DNA of 64,000 nucleotides from JBQTKD01 sp963703165 (GTDB taxonomy: Bacteria; Actinomycetota; Actinomycetes; Sporichthyales; Sporichthyaceae), in the NCBI GenBank assembly GCA_963703165.1, contig OY969798.1, forward strand, positions 3,038,001 to 3,102,000, written 5' to 3'. The position numbers and the translations under genes are program-made. The notes beneath the pieces were generated by a model. It had not been told where the DNA came from and ran no database searches. It saw only the letters and a list, made by a program, of their open reading frames with translations. This document shows, piece after piece, positions 51,014-59,093 of this stretch (positions within the stretch are counted from its first letter, which is position 1; each line of letters begins with the position of its first letter).

Positions 51014-52936
51014 ATGCGCGTGTCGGCACCTGAGGAACTGGTGGGGACCGTCGACGCGGCCACGGCGTTGGCGCTCGCGCACGGCCGGGCGGACCTGGTG
51101 GCCCGGCTGGGTCGCACGCGGGACCGGTTCACCGACGACCGGGTCCGGGTGCTGGTCATCGGGGAGTTCAAGCAGGGCAAGAGCCAACTGGTGAACGCGC
51201 TCGTGCGCGCCGCGGTCTGTCCCGTCGACGACGACATCGCCACGTCCGTGCCCACCGTGGTGCGCTACTCCGAGACGCCTGGCGTGACGCTGGTGACCGA
51301 GGTCCCGCCCGAGCGGCCCGGACCGGACGGCGAACCGGTACCGCCCACGGTCACCCGGCGCAGTGTGCCGATCGAGGAACTGGCCGAGCACGTCGCCGAG
51401 TCGGGCAACCCCGGCAACCGGGCAGGACTGAGCCAGGTCGAGGTGGGGCTGCCGGCCAAGCTGCTCGCGCAGGGCCTGGAGCTGGTGGACACCCCGGGAG
51501 TGGGTGGGCTCGGCTCGATCCGGGCGACCGCCACGCTCGCGGCGCTGCCCGGCGCCGACGCCGTTCTGCTGGTCTCCGACGCCGCCCAGGAGTACACCGC
51601 CGCGGAGCTGGAGTTCCTCTCGCACGCCGTGCGGCTGTGCCCGAACCTCGCCTGCGTGCTGACCAAGGTCGACCTGTACCCCGAGTGGCGCCGCATCAAG
51701 GACCTGAACAAGGCGCACCTGGCGGCCGCCGGGATCGACGCCCCGGTCCTCCCTGTGTCCTCCGTGCTCCGCTGGCTCGCGCTGGAACGTAACGACAACG
51801 CCCTCAACGTCGAGTCGGGCTTCCCGGCGCTGGCCGAACTGCTCAACGAGATCGTCGACGACGCCGACGCGGTGACCCGTCGAGCCGTCGCCAACACGGT
51901 GCTCGGCGTCACCGAACAGCTGGCCGGGACCGTCTCGTCCGAGCTGGCCGCCGCCGAGAATCCGGAGAACGCCGACCGCCTGCTCGCCGAGCTGCGCGAG
52001 GCCAAGGCTCGGGTGGTGGCGCTGCGCGACCGCTCCGCCCGCTGGCAGCAGACGCTGTCCGACGGTGTCACGGACCTGTCCGCCGACATCGACTACGACC
52101 TGCGCGACCGGATGCGCGAGATCGTGCGCAACGCCGAGGACGAGATCGAGATCCTGGGTGACCCCGCGGTGGTCTGGGTGGAGTTCGCGCCCTGGGTCTC
52201 CGAGCAGGTCGCCGCCGCCACCTCGGCCAACTTCGTATGGGCGCACGAGCGGTCGCGGTGGTTGGCGCAACAGGTGGCCACGCACTTCGCCGAGGAGGGT
52301 CGCCTCAACCTGCCGGAGTTGGAGCTGGCCTCCGGCTCGCAGTTGCTGGCCGACATCCGCCCGATGATCCTGACCGCCGAGGACGATCCGGGGATCGGCG
52401 AGCAGACGCTGACCGCGGTACGCGGCGGCTACATCGGCACCCTGATGTTCGGCATGTTCTCCACGGTCGCCGGGATGGCGTTGCTCAACCCGTTCTCCGT
52501 CGGTGCCGGTGTGCTGCTCGGGCAGCGCAGCGTGCGCGACGAGAAGAAGCGTCTGCTGACGCGTCGTCAGACTGATGCGAAGAACGCGGTCCGCCGCTAC
52601 GCAGACGACGTGATCTTCCACGTGGGCAAGGATTCCCGCGATCTGCTCAAGGACGTCACCCGTCAGCTGCGTGACCACTTCACGTCCATGGCGATCGAGC
52701 TCGAGACCTCTCTGAAGGAGTCCGCCCGCCTGGCGGAGGAGAGCGCCCGGGCCGACAGCTCCGATCGGCAGGAACGCATAGCCCGATTGCGTGACGCGTC
52801 GGCCGCGATCACCGCGGTCCAGCGTTCGGCCAAGGCGTTGCGCCCGGCGCGCAAGGTGACGATGACCAAGCAGGTGAGCGGTGACGCGAGCGCTGCGTCC
52901 TTCGCGGTGAGCGGTGTGCCGGTGGTGTCCCGATGA
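51014..52936 (+). CDS. iniA: IniA-like dynamin-family GTPase
   Basis: A 640-residue bacterial dynamin-like protein. The GTPase domain has the P-loop GEFKQGKS at 50-57, a G2 threonine in SVPTVV, DTPG at 159-162 and TKVD at 217-220. A helical stalk follows, and a hydrophobic segment near 470-505 (GGYIGTLMFGMFSTVAGMAL, then LLNPFSVGAG) matches the membrane-insertion tip of IniA-type dynamins. In mycobacteria IniA binds and remodels membranes and is induced by cell-wall drugs. ATG at 51014 with TAGGAG upstream. Its stop is overlapped by a small ORF (ATGA) that leads to the IniC-like gene. Confidence 0.92.
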   Translation: MRVSAPEELVGTVDAATALALAHGRADLVARLGRTRDRFTDDRVRVLVIGEFKQGKSQLVNALVRAAVCPVDDDIATSVPTVVRYSETPGVTLVTEVPPERPGPDGEPVPPTVTRRSVPIEELAEHVAESGNPGNRAGLSQVEVGLPAKLLAQGLELVDTPGVGGLGSIRATATLAALPGADAVLLVSDAAQEYTAAELEFLSHAVRLCPNLACVLTKVDLYPEWRRIKDLNKAHLAAAGIDAPVLPVSSVLRWLALERNDNALNVESGFPALAELLNEIVDDADAVTRRAVANTVLGVTEQLAGTVSSELAAAENPENADRLLAELREAKARVVALRDRSARWQQTLSDGVTDLSADIDYDLRDRMREIVRNAEDEIEILGDPAVVWVEFAPWVSEQVAAATSANFVWAHERSRWLAQQVATHFAEEGRLNLPELELASGSQLLADIRPMILTAEDDPGIGEQTLTAVRGGYIGTLMFGMFSTVAGMALLNPFSVGAGVLLGQRSVRDEKKRLLTRRQTDAKNAVRRYADDVIFHVGKDSRDLLKDVTRQLRDHFTSMAIELETSLKESARLAEESARADSSDRQERIARLRDASAAITAVQRSAKALRPARKVTMTKQVSGDASAASFAVSGVPVVSR

Positions 52937-53004
52937 GCGAGCTTGCGAGCGAATCAATGAGTCTTTCGGCGAAGCCGATCGGGCCGACGGAGGAGGTCCG
53001 ATGA
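52933..53004 (+). CDS. 23-residue ORF in the iniA-iniC junction, first copy
   Basis: A tiny ORF starting at an ATG that overlaps the iniA-like stop (ATGA) and ending in a TGA that overlaps the next ATG. The peptide begins MSELASES and ends PTEEVR; it is Ser/Glu-rich with no membrane segment. GGAGG near its 3' end is the ribosome site for the next ORF. It may be a real microprotein or only a translational-coupling relay; coding cannot be proved from one sequence. Confidence 0.4.
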   Translation: MSELASESMSLSAKPIGPTEEVR

Positions 53005-53068
53005 GCGAGCTTGCGAGCGAACCAATGAGCAGTCCGGCGAAGCCGATCGGGCCGACGGAGGAGGTCCG
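52933..53068 (+). repeat. Tandem duplication of a 68-bp unit between the dynamin genes
   Basis: Units 52933-53000 and 53001-53068 differ at only a few bases. Each begins ATGAGCGAGCTTGCGAGCGA and ends with GGAGGAGGTCCG. The length of 68 is not a multiple of three, but the ATGA overlaps shift the frame by one at each step, so every unit stays an open small ORF. Confidence 0.9.
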
Positions 53069-53072
53069 ATGA
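53001..53072 (+). CDS. 23-residue ORF in the iniA-iniC junction, second copy
   Basis: Second copy of the small ORF, again starting in an ATGA overlap and ending in the ATGA at the IniC-like start. The peptide begins MSELASEP and ends PTEEVR, differing from the first at about four positions (among them P for S at 8). GGAGG upstream of its stop serves the IniC-like gene. Confidence 0.4.
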   Translation: MSELASEPMSSPAKPIGPTEEVR

Positions 53073-54562
53073 CCGTTCAGACCCCTGTCCGTACGGACCT
53101 CGCGACCGAGATCAACGGGCTGCTGCGTCGCGCCGCGGTCGCGTACGCGGACTCACCCGACGTGCTTGCGCGGTTGACCCAGGCCTCCGACCGTCTGCAC
53201 GGTCCGGTGCGGGTGGCGATCGCGGGCAAGGTGAAGGCAGGCAAGTCGACGCTGCTCAACGCGTTGGTCGGGGAGATGATCGCGCCGACCGATGCGGGGG
53301 AGTGCACCCGCGTCGTCACCTGGTACCGCGACGGTGCGATGCCGAAGATCTCGATCCACCCGGTGTCCGGGCCCGTTCGGGAACTGCCGATCCGACGTAC
53401 CGCCGGTCGCCTGGATCTGGAGCTCGACGCCCCCGCCCAGGAGATCGCGCGGATCGTCGTCGACTGGCCCTCGGCCGATCTGGCGGCGATGACGATCATC
53501 GACACCCCCGGCATCGCGTCGGCCCGCTCCGAGAACTCCGCCCGCACCGAGGCGTTCCTGACCCCGACCGGCGACCAGGGTGCGGCTGACGCCGTCATCT
53601 ACCTGATGCGGCACGTGCACGCCGACGACGTTGCCTTCCTGCAGGCGTTCCATGCCACGTCCAGCTCCGGCTCCTCCCCGGTCAACACGATCGCGGTGCT
53701 GTCGCGGGCGGACGAGATCGGCGCGGGCCGCGTCGACGCGTTGGCCTCCGCCGGTCAGATCGCGCGGCGGTTGCGTTCGGACGACACCGTGCGCGCGCTG
53801 TGCCAGACGGTCCTCCCCGTGGCCGGGCTGCTCGCCGAGACCGGTCGCACGTTGCGTCAGGACGAGTTCGCCGCGCTGGCGCAGCTCGCCGCGGCCGACC
53901 GTGGACTGACCGACGCGCTGCTGCTGTCGGCGGACCGCTTCGTGGGTCCGTTCCCGCCGCACATGACCTCGGTGCCGTCGGCCGCCGTGCGCAGCGACCT
54001 GCTGGCCCGCCTTGGTCTGTTCGGCGTGCGGGTCGCGCTGCCGTTGATCCGCCAGGGCTGCGCGGACGCTCCGGCGCTCTCGGCCGAGCTGGTCCGCCGC
54101 AGCGGACTGCACGAACTCGTCCGCACTCTCGGCGCACTGTTCACGGAACGGGCCGCTCTGCTCAAGGCACGTTCCGCGTTGTCCGTCGTCGAACAGATCG
54201 CCCGCGAGCTGCCCGCCGAGGGCTCGGCGGCGTTGCTCGGCGAGATCGAACGGATCACCGCCGGCACGCACGAGTTCGTCGAACTCGGCCTGCTCGGCAA
54301 GCTCCGCGGCGGGGGTATCCCGCTGGACCCCGACGCCTGCGCCGAGGCCGAGCGCATCCTCGGCGGTGCCGGTCAGTCCCCGGCCGACCGCCTGGGCGTC
54401 GACCCCGACGCCTCGCCCGCGGACCTCCGCAAAGCTGCCGCCGACGTGCTCACCCGCTGGCGCCGACGCGCGGACAACCCGGTCTCGGTGCGCGCCGTCT
54501 CCGACGCCGCCCGCATCGTCGCCCGCACCTGCGAGGGCCTCCTTGCGACCCTCCCCGACTGA
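53069..54562 (+). CDS. iniC: IniC-like dynamin-family GTPase
   Basis: A 497-residue dynamin-like GTPase. GKVKAGKS at 53-60 is the P-loop, DTPG is at 145-148 and LSRADE gives the base-specificity motif. The rest is helical without an obvious membrane segment. In mycobacteria IniC is the partner of IniA in iniBAC; bacterial dynamins often work in pairs, so a heteromer with the preceding GTPase is likely. ATG at 53069 is reached through an ATGA overlap with the second small ORF and has GGAGGAGG upstream. A palindromic repeat follows its stop. Confidence 0.9.
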   Translation: MTVQTPVRTDLATEINGLLRRAAVAYADSPDVLARLTQASDRLHGPVRVAIAGKVKAGKSTLLNALVGEMIAPTDAGECTRVVTWYRDGAMPKISIHPVSGPVRELPIRRTAGRLDLELDAPAQEIARIVVDWPSADLAAMTIIDTPGIASARSENSARTEAFLTPTGDQGAADAVIYLMRHVHADDVAFLQAFHATSSSGSSPVNTIAVLSRADEIGAGRVDALASAGQIARRLRSDDTVRALCQTVLPVAGLLAETGRTLRQDEFAALAQLAAADRGLTDALLLSADRFVGPFPPHMTSVPSAAVRSDLLARLGLFGVRVALPLIRQGCADAPALSAELVRRSGLHELVRTLGALFTERAALLKARSALSVVEQIARELPAEGSAALLGEIERITAGTHEFVELGLLGKLRGGGIPLDPDACAEAERILGGAGQSPADRLGVDPDASPADLRKAAADVLTRWRRRADNPVSVRAVSDAARIVARTCEGLLATLPD

Positions 54563-54595
54563 CCCCGGGGCTCTTACACCCGCGCCCCCGAACTC

Positions 54596-54657
54596 CCCGA
54601 TAGCGCAGTCGGACACCTCTGTTGATCTTCGGAGGCGTGTTCACCTGCGCTATCGGG
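54596..54657. repeat. 62-bp palindromic repeat, copy C
   Basis: Starts CCCGATAGCGCA and ends TGCGCTATCGGG with perfectly complementary ends. It lies in the 123-bp gap between the convergent IniC-like and LuxR-type genes, where a bidirectional terminator would be expected. Same orientation as copy A at 18406. Confidence 0.85.
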
Positions 54658-54685
54658 ATTGATCAGTCACTAGGCATGGGACGAG

Positions 54686-56389
54686 TCAGCCGCCTGCCAG
54701 CTCCGCGCGCAGGCGGGAGAAGAGTTCGCCGCGGGTGGCCGCACCGATGCGGTGGCGGATCCGGGCGATGTGGTGCTCGACGGTCTTGGCGGAGATGAAC
54801 AGCGTCGCGCCGATCTCCTTGTAGGTCAGGCCGTCGACGAGCAACCGCGCGACGTCACGCTCGCGCTCGGACAGGCCGAGGCTGTCGGTCGGTCGGGGCT
54901 CCGGGGCGCGACGAGGTCCCGCCAAGGTCGGCACCCCCGCGTCGTCCGACGGGGCCGGGTCGGGGGACTCGTCGAGGGTCGGGGCGGCGCTCGGGCGCAG
55001 GCTCCGTGCGCAGCTGAGCAGGGTGGCCATGTCGGCGCGGTCGCCCGCGCGGACCGCGGCCTGCCCGGCGAGTCGTGAGGCGTCCCAGGCGTGCCCGATG
55101 CCGTGCAGGGCACGCGCCGCATGCTGCACGGCGTCGATGTCGACGTGCCCGGCGAGCAGTTCCAGCCAGCACCGCGCGGCCGCGGCCAGCACCGCTGCCT
55201 GCGGATTCGCGGCAGCGGCACCCTCCAGCGCGGCGACATGCGGCTGAGCGTCGGCGGGGCGGTTGGCCATGACGGCGGCCTGCACCGCGTACCAGTGCAA
55301 CGGGGTGGCCCACAGCGCCGGACGACCGAGGGAGGTCAGGATCGCCCAGGCCTCGGCGAGGTGCGGAGCGATCCATCGCTCCTCCTCCAGGCGCGCGGCG
55401 GCCACCGCGAGCTCGCCGAGCGGATGCAGGCTGAACAGGTCGACGGGGTGCCGCACGATCGCCTGGCGAGCTCGCTGCCACGCGGGCAGCAGGGCGCCGA
55501 GATCGCCGTCGCGGCGGGCGATCCCGACCTCGATCGCGGCTGCCATCAGTTCCTCGCGTGGCTCCAGGCCGACGCCCGACGGTGCGGCCGCAAGATCCCG
55601 AGCCCGCGTCAGATCCCCACGCTGCATGGCGGTCCAGGCCCGCAGGACCCGGTGCCGGTCAGAGGTGAACGGTCCACCGACCTCGGCCCGGGCGGCTCCG
55701 GTGAGCACGGAGTCGGCGACGTCGAACTCGGCACAGTTCAGGGCGACGACGGCGGTCAGCGCCGCGGGGGAGTCCGCGAGCAGCACGCTGCGACCCATCG
55801 GTTCGAGTAGCTTCGCGGCGCGCGCCAGCATCGACAGGGCCGCGCTCGGCGCCCCGGTCACGCTCTCCAGCAGTCCTTCGGCGACCAGCAGTTGGGTCGC
55901 GGCGTCGCAGGTCGGCGCTCCGGAGGCGGCCCCGGCAAAGGCCGCTCGCGCGCCCTCCAGGTCACCGGTGCCGAGCAGCGCGGGCACGGCGGCAGCGGTC
56001 GAGGACCCGGTACGCCCGGCGTACCAGCGGTGCAGCGTCGCGCTGCGGCTGAGCAGTCCGCGACCGGCCAGCACGGCGGCGGCCACGGTGACGGCAATGT
56101 CCTGGTCGGGCGCATCGGGATCGGACAGCGTGAGATCGGCCAGGCGCAGCGCGCCGTCCCGGTCCCCGGCCAGCGCGGCCAGCCGACCGAGCTTCCCCGC
56201 GACGTCCCGCAACGGGGTCCCCGCCTGCACGGCTGCCACGAGCCGGGCCGCGAGGACGTCGGGACGCGAGGGCTCGGCCGGGGTCGGACGCCCGCTCGCC
56301 TCGTGCGCAGACCCCGGACCGAGCAACTCAGCCAGGCGAAGCTGCTCCAGCACGTCGCCGTGCAGGACACCCCCGGCCTGGCCGCCCAT
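54686..56389 (-). CDS. LuxR-type transcriptional regulator of the ini locus
   Basis: A 567-residue regulator. The C-terminal LuxR helix-turn-helix (LSERERDVARLLVDGLTYKE, then IGATLFISAKTVEHHIARIR) is clear. The first ~450 residues are Ala-rich helices resembling the tetratricopeptide part of MalT-type regulators, without an N-terminal Walker A ATPase. The ATG at 56389 has GAGGAG upstream. In mycobacteria the iniBAC operon is controlled by a MalT-like regulator, IniR, encoded nearby; this gene, convergent with the IniC-like gene, is a candidate analogue. Ligand unknown. Confidence 0.87.
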   Translation of the reverse strand: MGGQAGGVLHGDVLEQLRLAELLGPGSAHEASGRPTPAEPSRPDVLAARLVAAVQAGTPLRDVAGKLGRLAALAGDRDGALRLADLTLSDPDAPDQDIAVTVAAAVLAGRGLLSRSATLHRWYAGRTGSSTAAAVPALLGTGDLEGARAAFAGAASGAPTCDAATQLLVAEGLLESVTGAPSAALSMLARAAKLLEPMGRSVLLADSPAALTAVVALNCAEFDVADSVLTGAARAEVGGPFTSDRHRVLRAWTAMQRGDLTRARDLAAAPSGVGLEPREELMAAAIEVGIARRDGDLGALLPAWQRARQAIVRHPVDLFSLHPLGELAVAAARLEEERWIAPHLAEAWAILTSLGRPALWATPLHWYAVQAAVMANRPADAQPHVAALEGAAAANPQAAVLAAAARCWLELLAGHVDIDAVQHAARALHGIGHAWDASRLAGQAAVRAGDRADMATLLSCARSLRPSAAPTLDESPDPAPSDDAGVPTLAGPRRAPEPRPTDSLGLSERERDVARLLVDGLTYKEIGATLFISAKTVEHHIARIRHRIGAATRGELFSRLRAELAGG

Positions 56390-56770
56390 GTGTCTCCTCT
56401 GTCGTCTGGTGCCCCGCCGATCTCGTCGGGGGGCACCTACGACACTGGTGCACGGCACGCAAAGCCTCTAATGCCGCATCAGTAACAACTCCCCCAAAAC
56501 TCACTTGGTTCACACAAGTCCCACAAACCCCTACTGCACCACAGTGGGGTGGATTGCTGCGGGACGTCGTCCCCTGGCGGCCCTTGTCAGCCCCCAGCGG
56601 GGCTGACAAGGGCGGCTACGGGATGACATCCCGTAGCCGTGAGGCTCCGCGGGGACTCCGGGGGCGGTCCAGATGTGACGAACACGCCGGAACAAATGTG
56701 CAGCCCTCATGGCTACACTTATCGTCGCCACTGAATCGTCCGGTACCCCAAGAGGACTGGAACGCAGGCA
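56390..56770. other. Divergent intergenic region with tandem hairpins
   Basis: About 380 bases between the LuxR-type gene and the DUF2520 gene, without a convincing gene. Two adjacent perfect hairpins lie in it: a 14-bp stem at 56581-56612 and an 11-bp stem at 56613-56639. Further short inverted repeats flank them. No T run follows the stems. Confidence 0.55.
56581..56639. promoter_or_regulatory. Two adjacent perfect hairpins
   Basis: CCCTTGTCAGCCCC (56581-56594) pairs with 56599-56612 around CAGC, and CGGCTACGGGA (56613-56623) pairs with 56629-56639 around TGACA. The stems abut each other. They could be transcription terminators for an upstream RNA, leader structures of the DUF2520-pan operon, or operators. 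Confidence 0.5.
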
Positions 56771-57727
56771 ATGAATGCACAGAACGACGCATCGACGCGT
56801 CCCGCCCGGCTAGCCGTGGGTGTCCTCGGTGCGGGCAGGGTCGGAGCAGTGCTGGGCGCTGCTCTCGCTCGGGTCGGCCACAAGGTGGTCGCCGCGAGTG
56901 GAGTCAGTCGTGCCAGCAAGGAGCGCGCGATCGAGCTGCTCGGGCTGGACACCGTCGACCCTTACGCAGTCGCCGCCGCGGCGGACCTGCTGCTCATCGC
57001 AGTCCCCGACGACATCCTCCCGGGGGTCGTCAGCGGCCTGGCCGAGGCTGACGTGCTGCGCACCGGAACTCTCGTCGCGCACACCAGCGGCCGCTACGGC
57101 ACCGACGTCCTCGAGCCGCTGACCCGCATCGGCGCCCTTCCTCTCGCCCTGCACCCGGCCATGACGTTCACCGGCACCCGGGTCGACCTGGCCCGCCTCG
57201 ACGGAGCCAGCTTCGGCATCACCGCCCCCGCGCCGCTGCGCCCGGTCGCCGAAGCCCTCGTGCTGGAGATGGGTGCCGAACCCCAATGGGTCGAGGAGGA
57301 GCACCGCGTGCTCTACCACGCGGCCCTGGCCAACGGCGCGAACCACCTGGTCACCCTCGTCGCCCAGTCCGCGGACCTGCTGCGCGCCTCCGGCATCGAG
57401 AACCCCGCACGGCTGCTCGGTCCGCTGCTCGGTGCCGCGCTGGACAACGCACTGCGCAGCGGTGACGCCGCGCTCACCGGCCCGGTCGCCCGCGGCGACG
57501 CAGGCACTGTGACCGAGCACGTCAACGCCATCGCCGGCCAGTCCCCGCAGGCGGCCGCCGCCTACGTCGCCATGGCCCGGCTCACCGCGGACCGCGCCCT
57601 GGCCGCCGGGCGCCTGAACCCTGCCGACGCCGAACGACTGCTCGACGCGCTCGGCGGTGCCCACCCGTTCTCCGCCCGACCTGCCGGCGAGGGCCGCAGC
57701 CGGCCAGACGCTGAGGGAGACCGATGA
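56771..57727 (+). CDS. Rossmann-fold/DUF2520 protein
   Basis: A 318-residue protein with an N-terminal NAD(P)-binding domain (VGVLGAGRVGAVLGAALAR near 17-35) and a C-terminal DUF2520 domain (HRVLYHAALANGANHLVTL). The fold is that of 6-phosphogluconate dehydrogenase-like reductases. This gene commonly precedes panC in actinobacteria, where no separate panE is adjacent, so ketopantoate reduction is a reasonable hypothesis but not shown. Its stop overlaps the panC start (ATGA). Confidence 0.85.
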   Translation: MNAQNDASTRPARLAVGVLGAGRVGAVLGAALARVGHKVVAASGVSRASKERAIELLGLDTVDPYAVAAAADLLLIAVPDDILPGVVSGLAEADVLRTGTLVAHTSGRYGTDVLEPLTRIGALPLALHPAMTFTGTRVDLARLDGASFGITAPAPLRPVAEALVLEMGAEPQWVEEEHRVLYHAALANGANHLVTLVAQSADLLRASGIENPARLLGPLLGAALDNALRSGDAALTGPVARGDAGTVTEHVNAIAGQSPQAAAAYVAMARLTADRALAAGRLNPADAERLLDALGGAHPFSARPAGEGRSRPDAEGDR

Positions 57728-58590
57728 CTGTCGTCGTCCACACCCGCGAGGACCTCGCCAAGGCGCTCGCCGACCTGCCCGCGCCCCGCGGCGTGGTCAT
57801 GACCATGGGCGCCCTGCACGACGGGCACGCCGAACTGATGCGCCGCGCCCGCGCCGAGTGCGCGAGCGTGGTCTCCACCCTGTTCGTGAACCCGCTGCAG
57901 TTCGGTGCCGGTGAGGACCTCGACAAGTACCCGCGCACCTTCGACGCGGACCTGGCGATCTGCGAGCAGACCGGCGTCGACGTCCTCTTCGCGCCCGGCG
58001 AGCCCGAGCTGTACCCGAACGGACGCCCGGCCACGATCGTCACGGCCGGACCCGTCGGGGAGATCCTGGAGGGAGCGGCCCGCCCGGGTCATTTCGACGG
58101 CGTCCTGACCGTCGTCCTGAAGCTGCTGCACCTGACCGGCCCTCAGATCGCCTACTTCGGCGAGAAGGACTACCAGCAGCTCACCCTCATCGCGCAGATG
58201 GTCACCGACCTCGACCTCGACGTCACCATCGCACCCGTCGAGACCGTCCGCGAGGACGACGGCCTCGCCCGTTCCAGCCGGAACCGTTACCTGGATGCGA
58301 ATCAGCGCGCGATCGCCGTCGCCCTGCCCCGCGCGCTGCGCGCCGGCGCCGCCGCCGGCCACCTCGGCGCCGAGGCCGTGCTGGCCGCCGCGCACGCCGA
58401 ACTCGCCGCCGCGCCGGCCCTCGAACTGGACTACCTCGCGCTGCACGCGCCGGACCTGGGTCCGGCCCCGAAATCCGGTCCGGCACGCTTACTGGTGGCC
58501 GCCCGCAACGGCACAACCCGTCTCATCGACAATCTCGCACTGGAACTGTCACAACCCGCCCCGGCCCTTACCGCTGAAGGGACCTTCTGA
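57724..58590 (+). CDS. panC: Pantothenate synthetase
   Basis: Joins pantoate and beta-alanine using ATP to make pantothenate. The 288-residue product has VVMTMGALHDGHAELMRRAR with the HxGH-type nucleotidyl motif DGH, SVVSTLFVNPLQFG, AYFGEKDYQQL and REDDGLARSSRNRYL, all diagnostic. It overlaps the genes on both sides (ATGA before, TGATG after), so translation of the DUF2520-panC-panD set is coupled. Confidence 0.97.
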   Translation: MTVVVHTREDLAKALADLPAPRGVVMTMGALHDGHAELMRRARAECASVVSTLFVNPLQFGAGEDLDKYPRTFDADLAICEQTGVDVLFAPGEPELYPNGRPATIVTAGPVGEILEGAARPGHFDGVLTVVLKLLHLTGPQIAYFGEKDYQQLTLIAQMVTDLDLDVTIAPVETVREDDGLARSSRNRYLDANQRAIAVALPRALRAGAAAGHLGAEAVLAAAHAELAAAPALELDYLALHAPDLGPAPKSGPARLLVAARNGTTRLIDNLALELSQPAPALTAEGTF

Positions 58591-59084
58591 TGTTCCGCAC
58601 CATGCTCAAGTCGAAGATCCACCGCGCGACAGTGACGCAGGCAGACCTGCACTACGTCGGCTCGGTCACCATCGACGAGGACTTGATGGAAGCCGCCGAC
58701 CTGTTGCCCGGCGAGCAGGTCGCCATCGTCGACATCGACAACGGCTCCCGCCTCGAGACCTACGTCATTCCCGGCGTCCGCGGCAGTGGCGTCATCGGCA
58801 TCAACGGCGCGGCCGCCCGCCTCGTCGCACCCGGTGACCTGGTCATCATCATCAGTTACATGGGGGTGAGCGACCGCGAGGCCCGCGAGCTCAAGCCGAC
58901 GGTCGTGCACGTCGACGGCCGCAACCAGATCGTCGTCATCGACGGCGATCCCGCCGCCCCGGTCCCCGGCATCGGCACCGCCCGCGGTGACCTGCGCGGC
59001 GACGGCCTCTACGACCCGGTCGACTCCCCGCTGATGCAGCGGGCGAACCCACTGGCCGCCACGGCCGGCTCTCTCGCCCCGTAG
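58590..59084 (+). CDS. panD: Aspartate 1-decarboxylase proenzyme
   Basis: Makes beta-alanine from aspartate for pantothenate. The 164-residue product has the self-cleavage site YVGSVTID, where the Gly24-Ser25 bond is broken to form the pyruvoyl group, and the GVIGINGAAARLV segment. It is longer than the usual 120-140 residues, with an extra C-terminal Pro/Gly-rich tail. ATG at 58590 shares a base with the panC stop. Confidence 0.96.
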   Translation: MFRTMLKSKIHRATVTQADLHYVGSVTIDEDLMEAADLLPGEQVAIVDIDNGSRLETYVIPGVRGSGVIGINGAAARLVAPGDLVIIISYMGVSDREARELKPTVVHVDGRNQIVVIDGDPAAPVPGIGTARGDLRGDGLYDPVDSPLMQRANPLAATAGSLAP

Positions 59085-59093
59085 CCTCCGCTC

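Noticed and set aside
52933..53068. CRISPR or IS terminal repeats
   Set aside because: Only two adjacent units, no spacer and no transposase nearby; treated as a tandem duplication.
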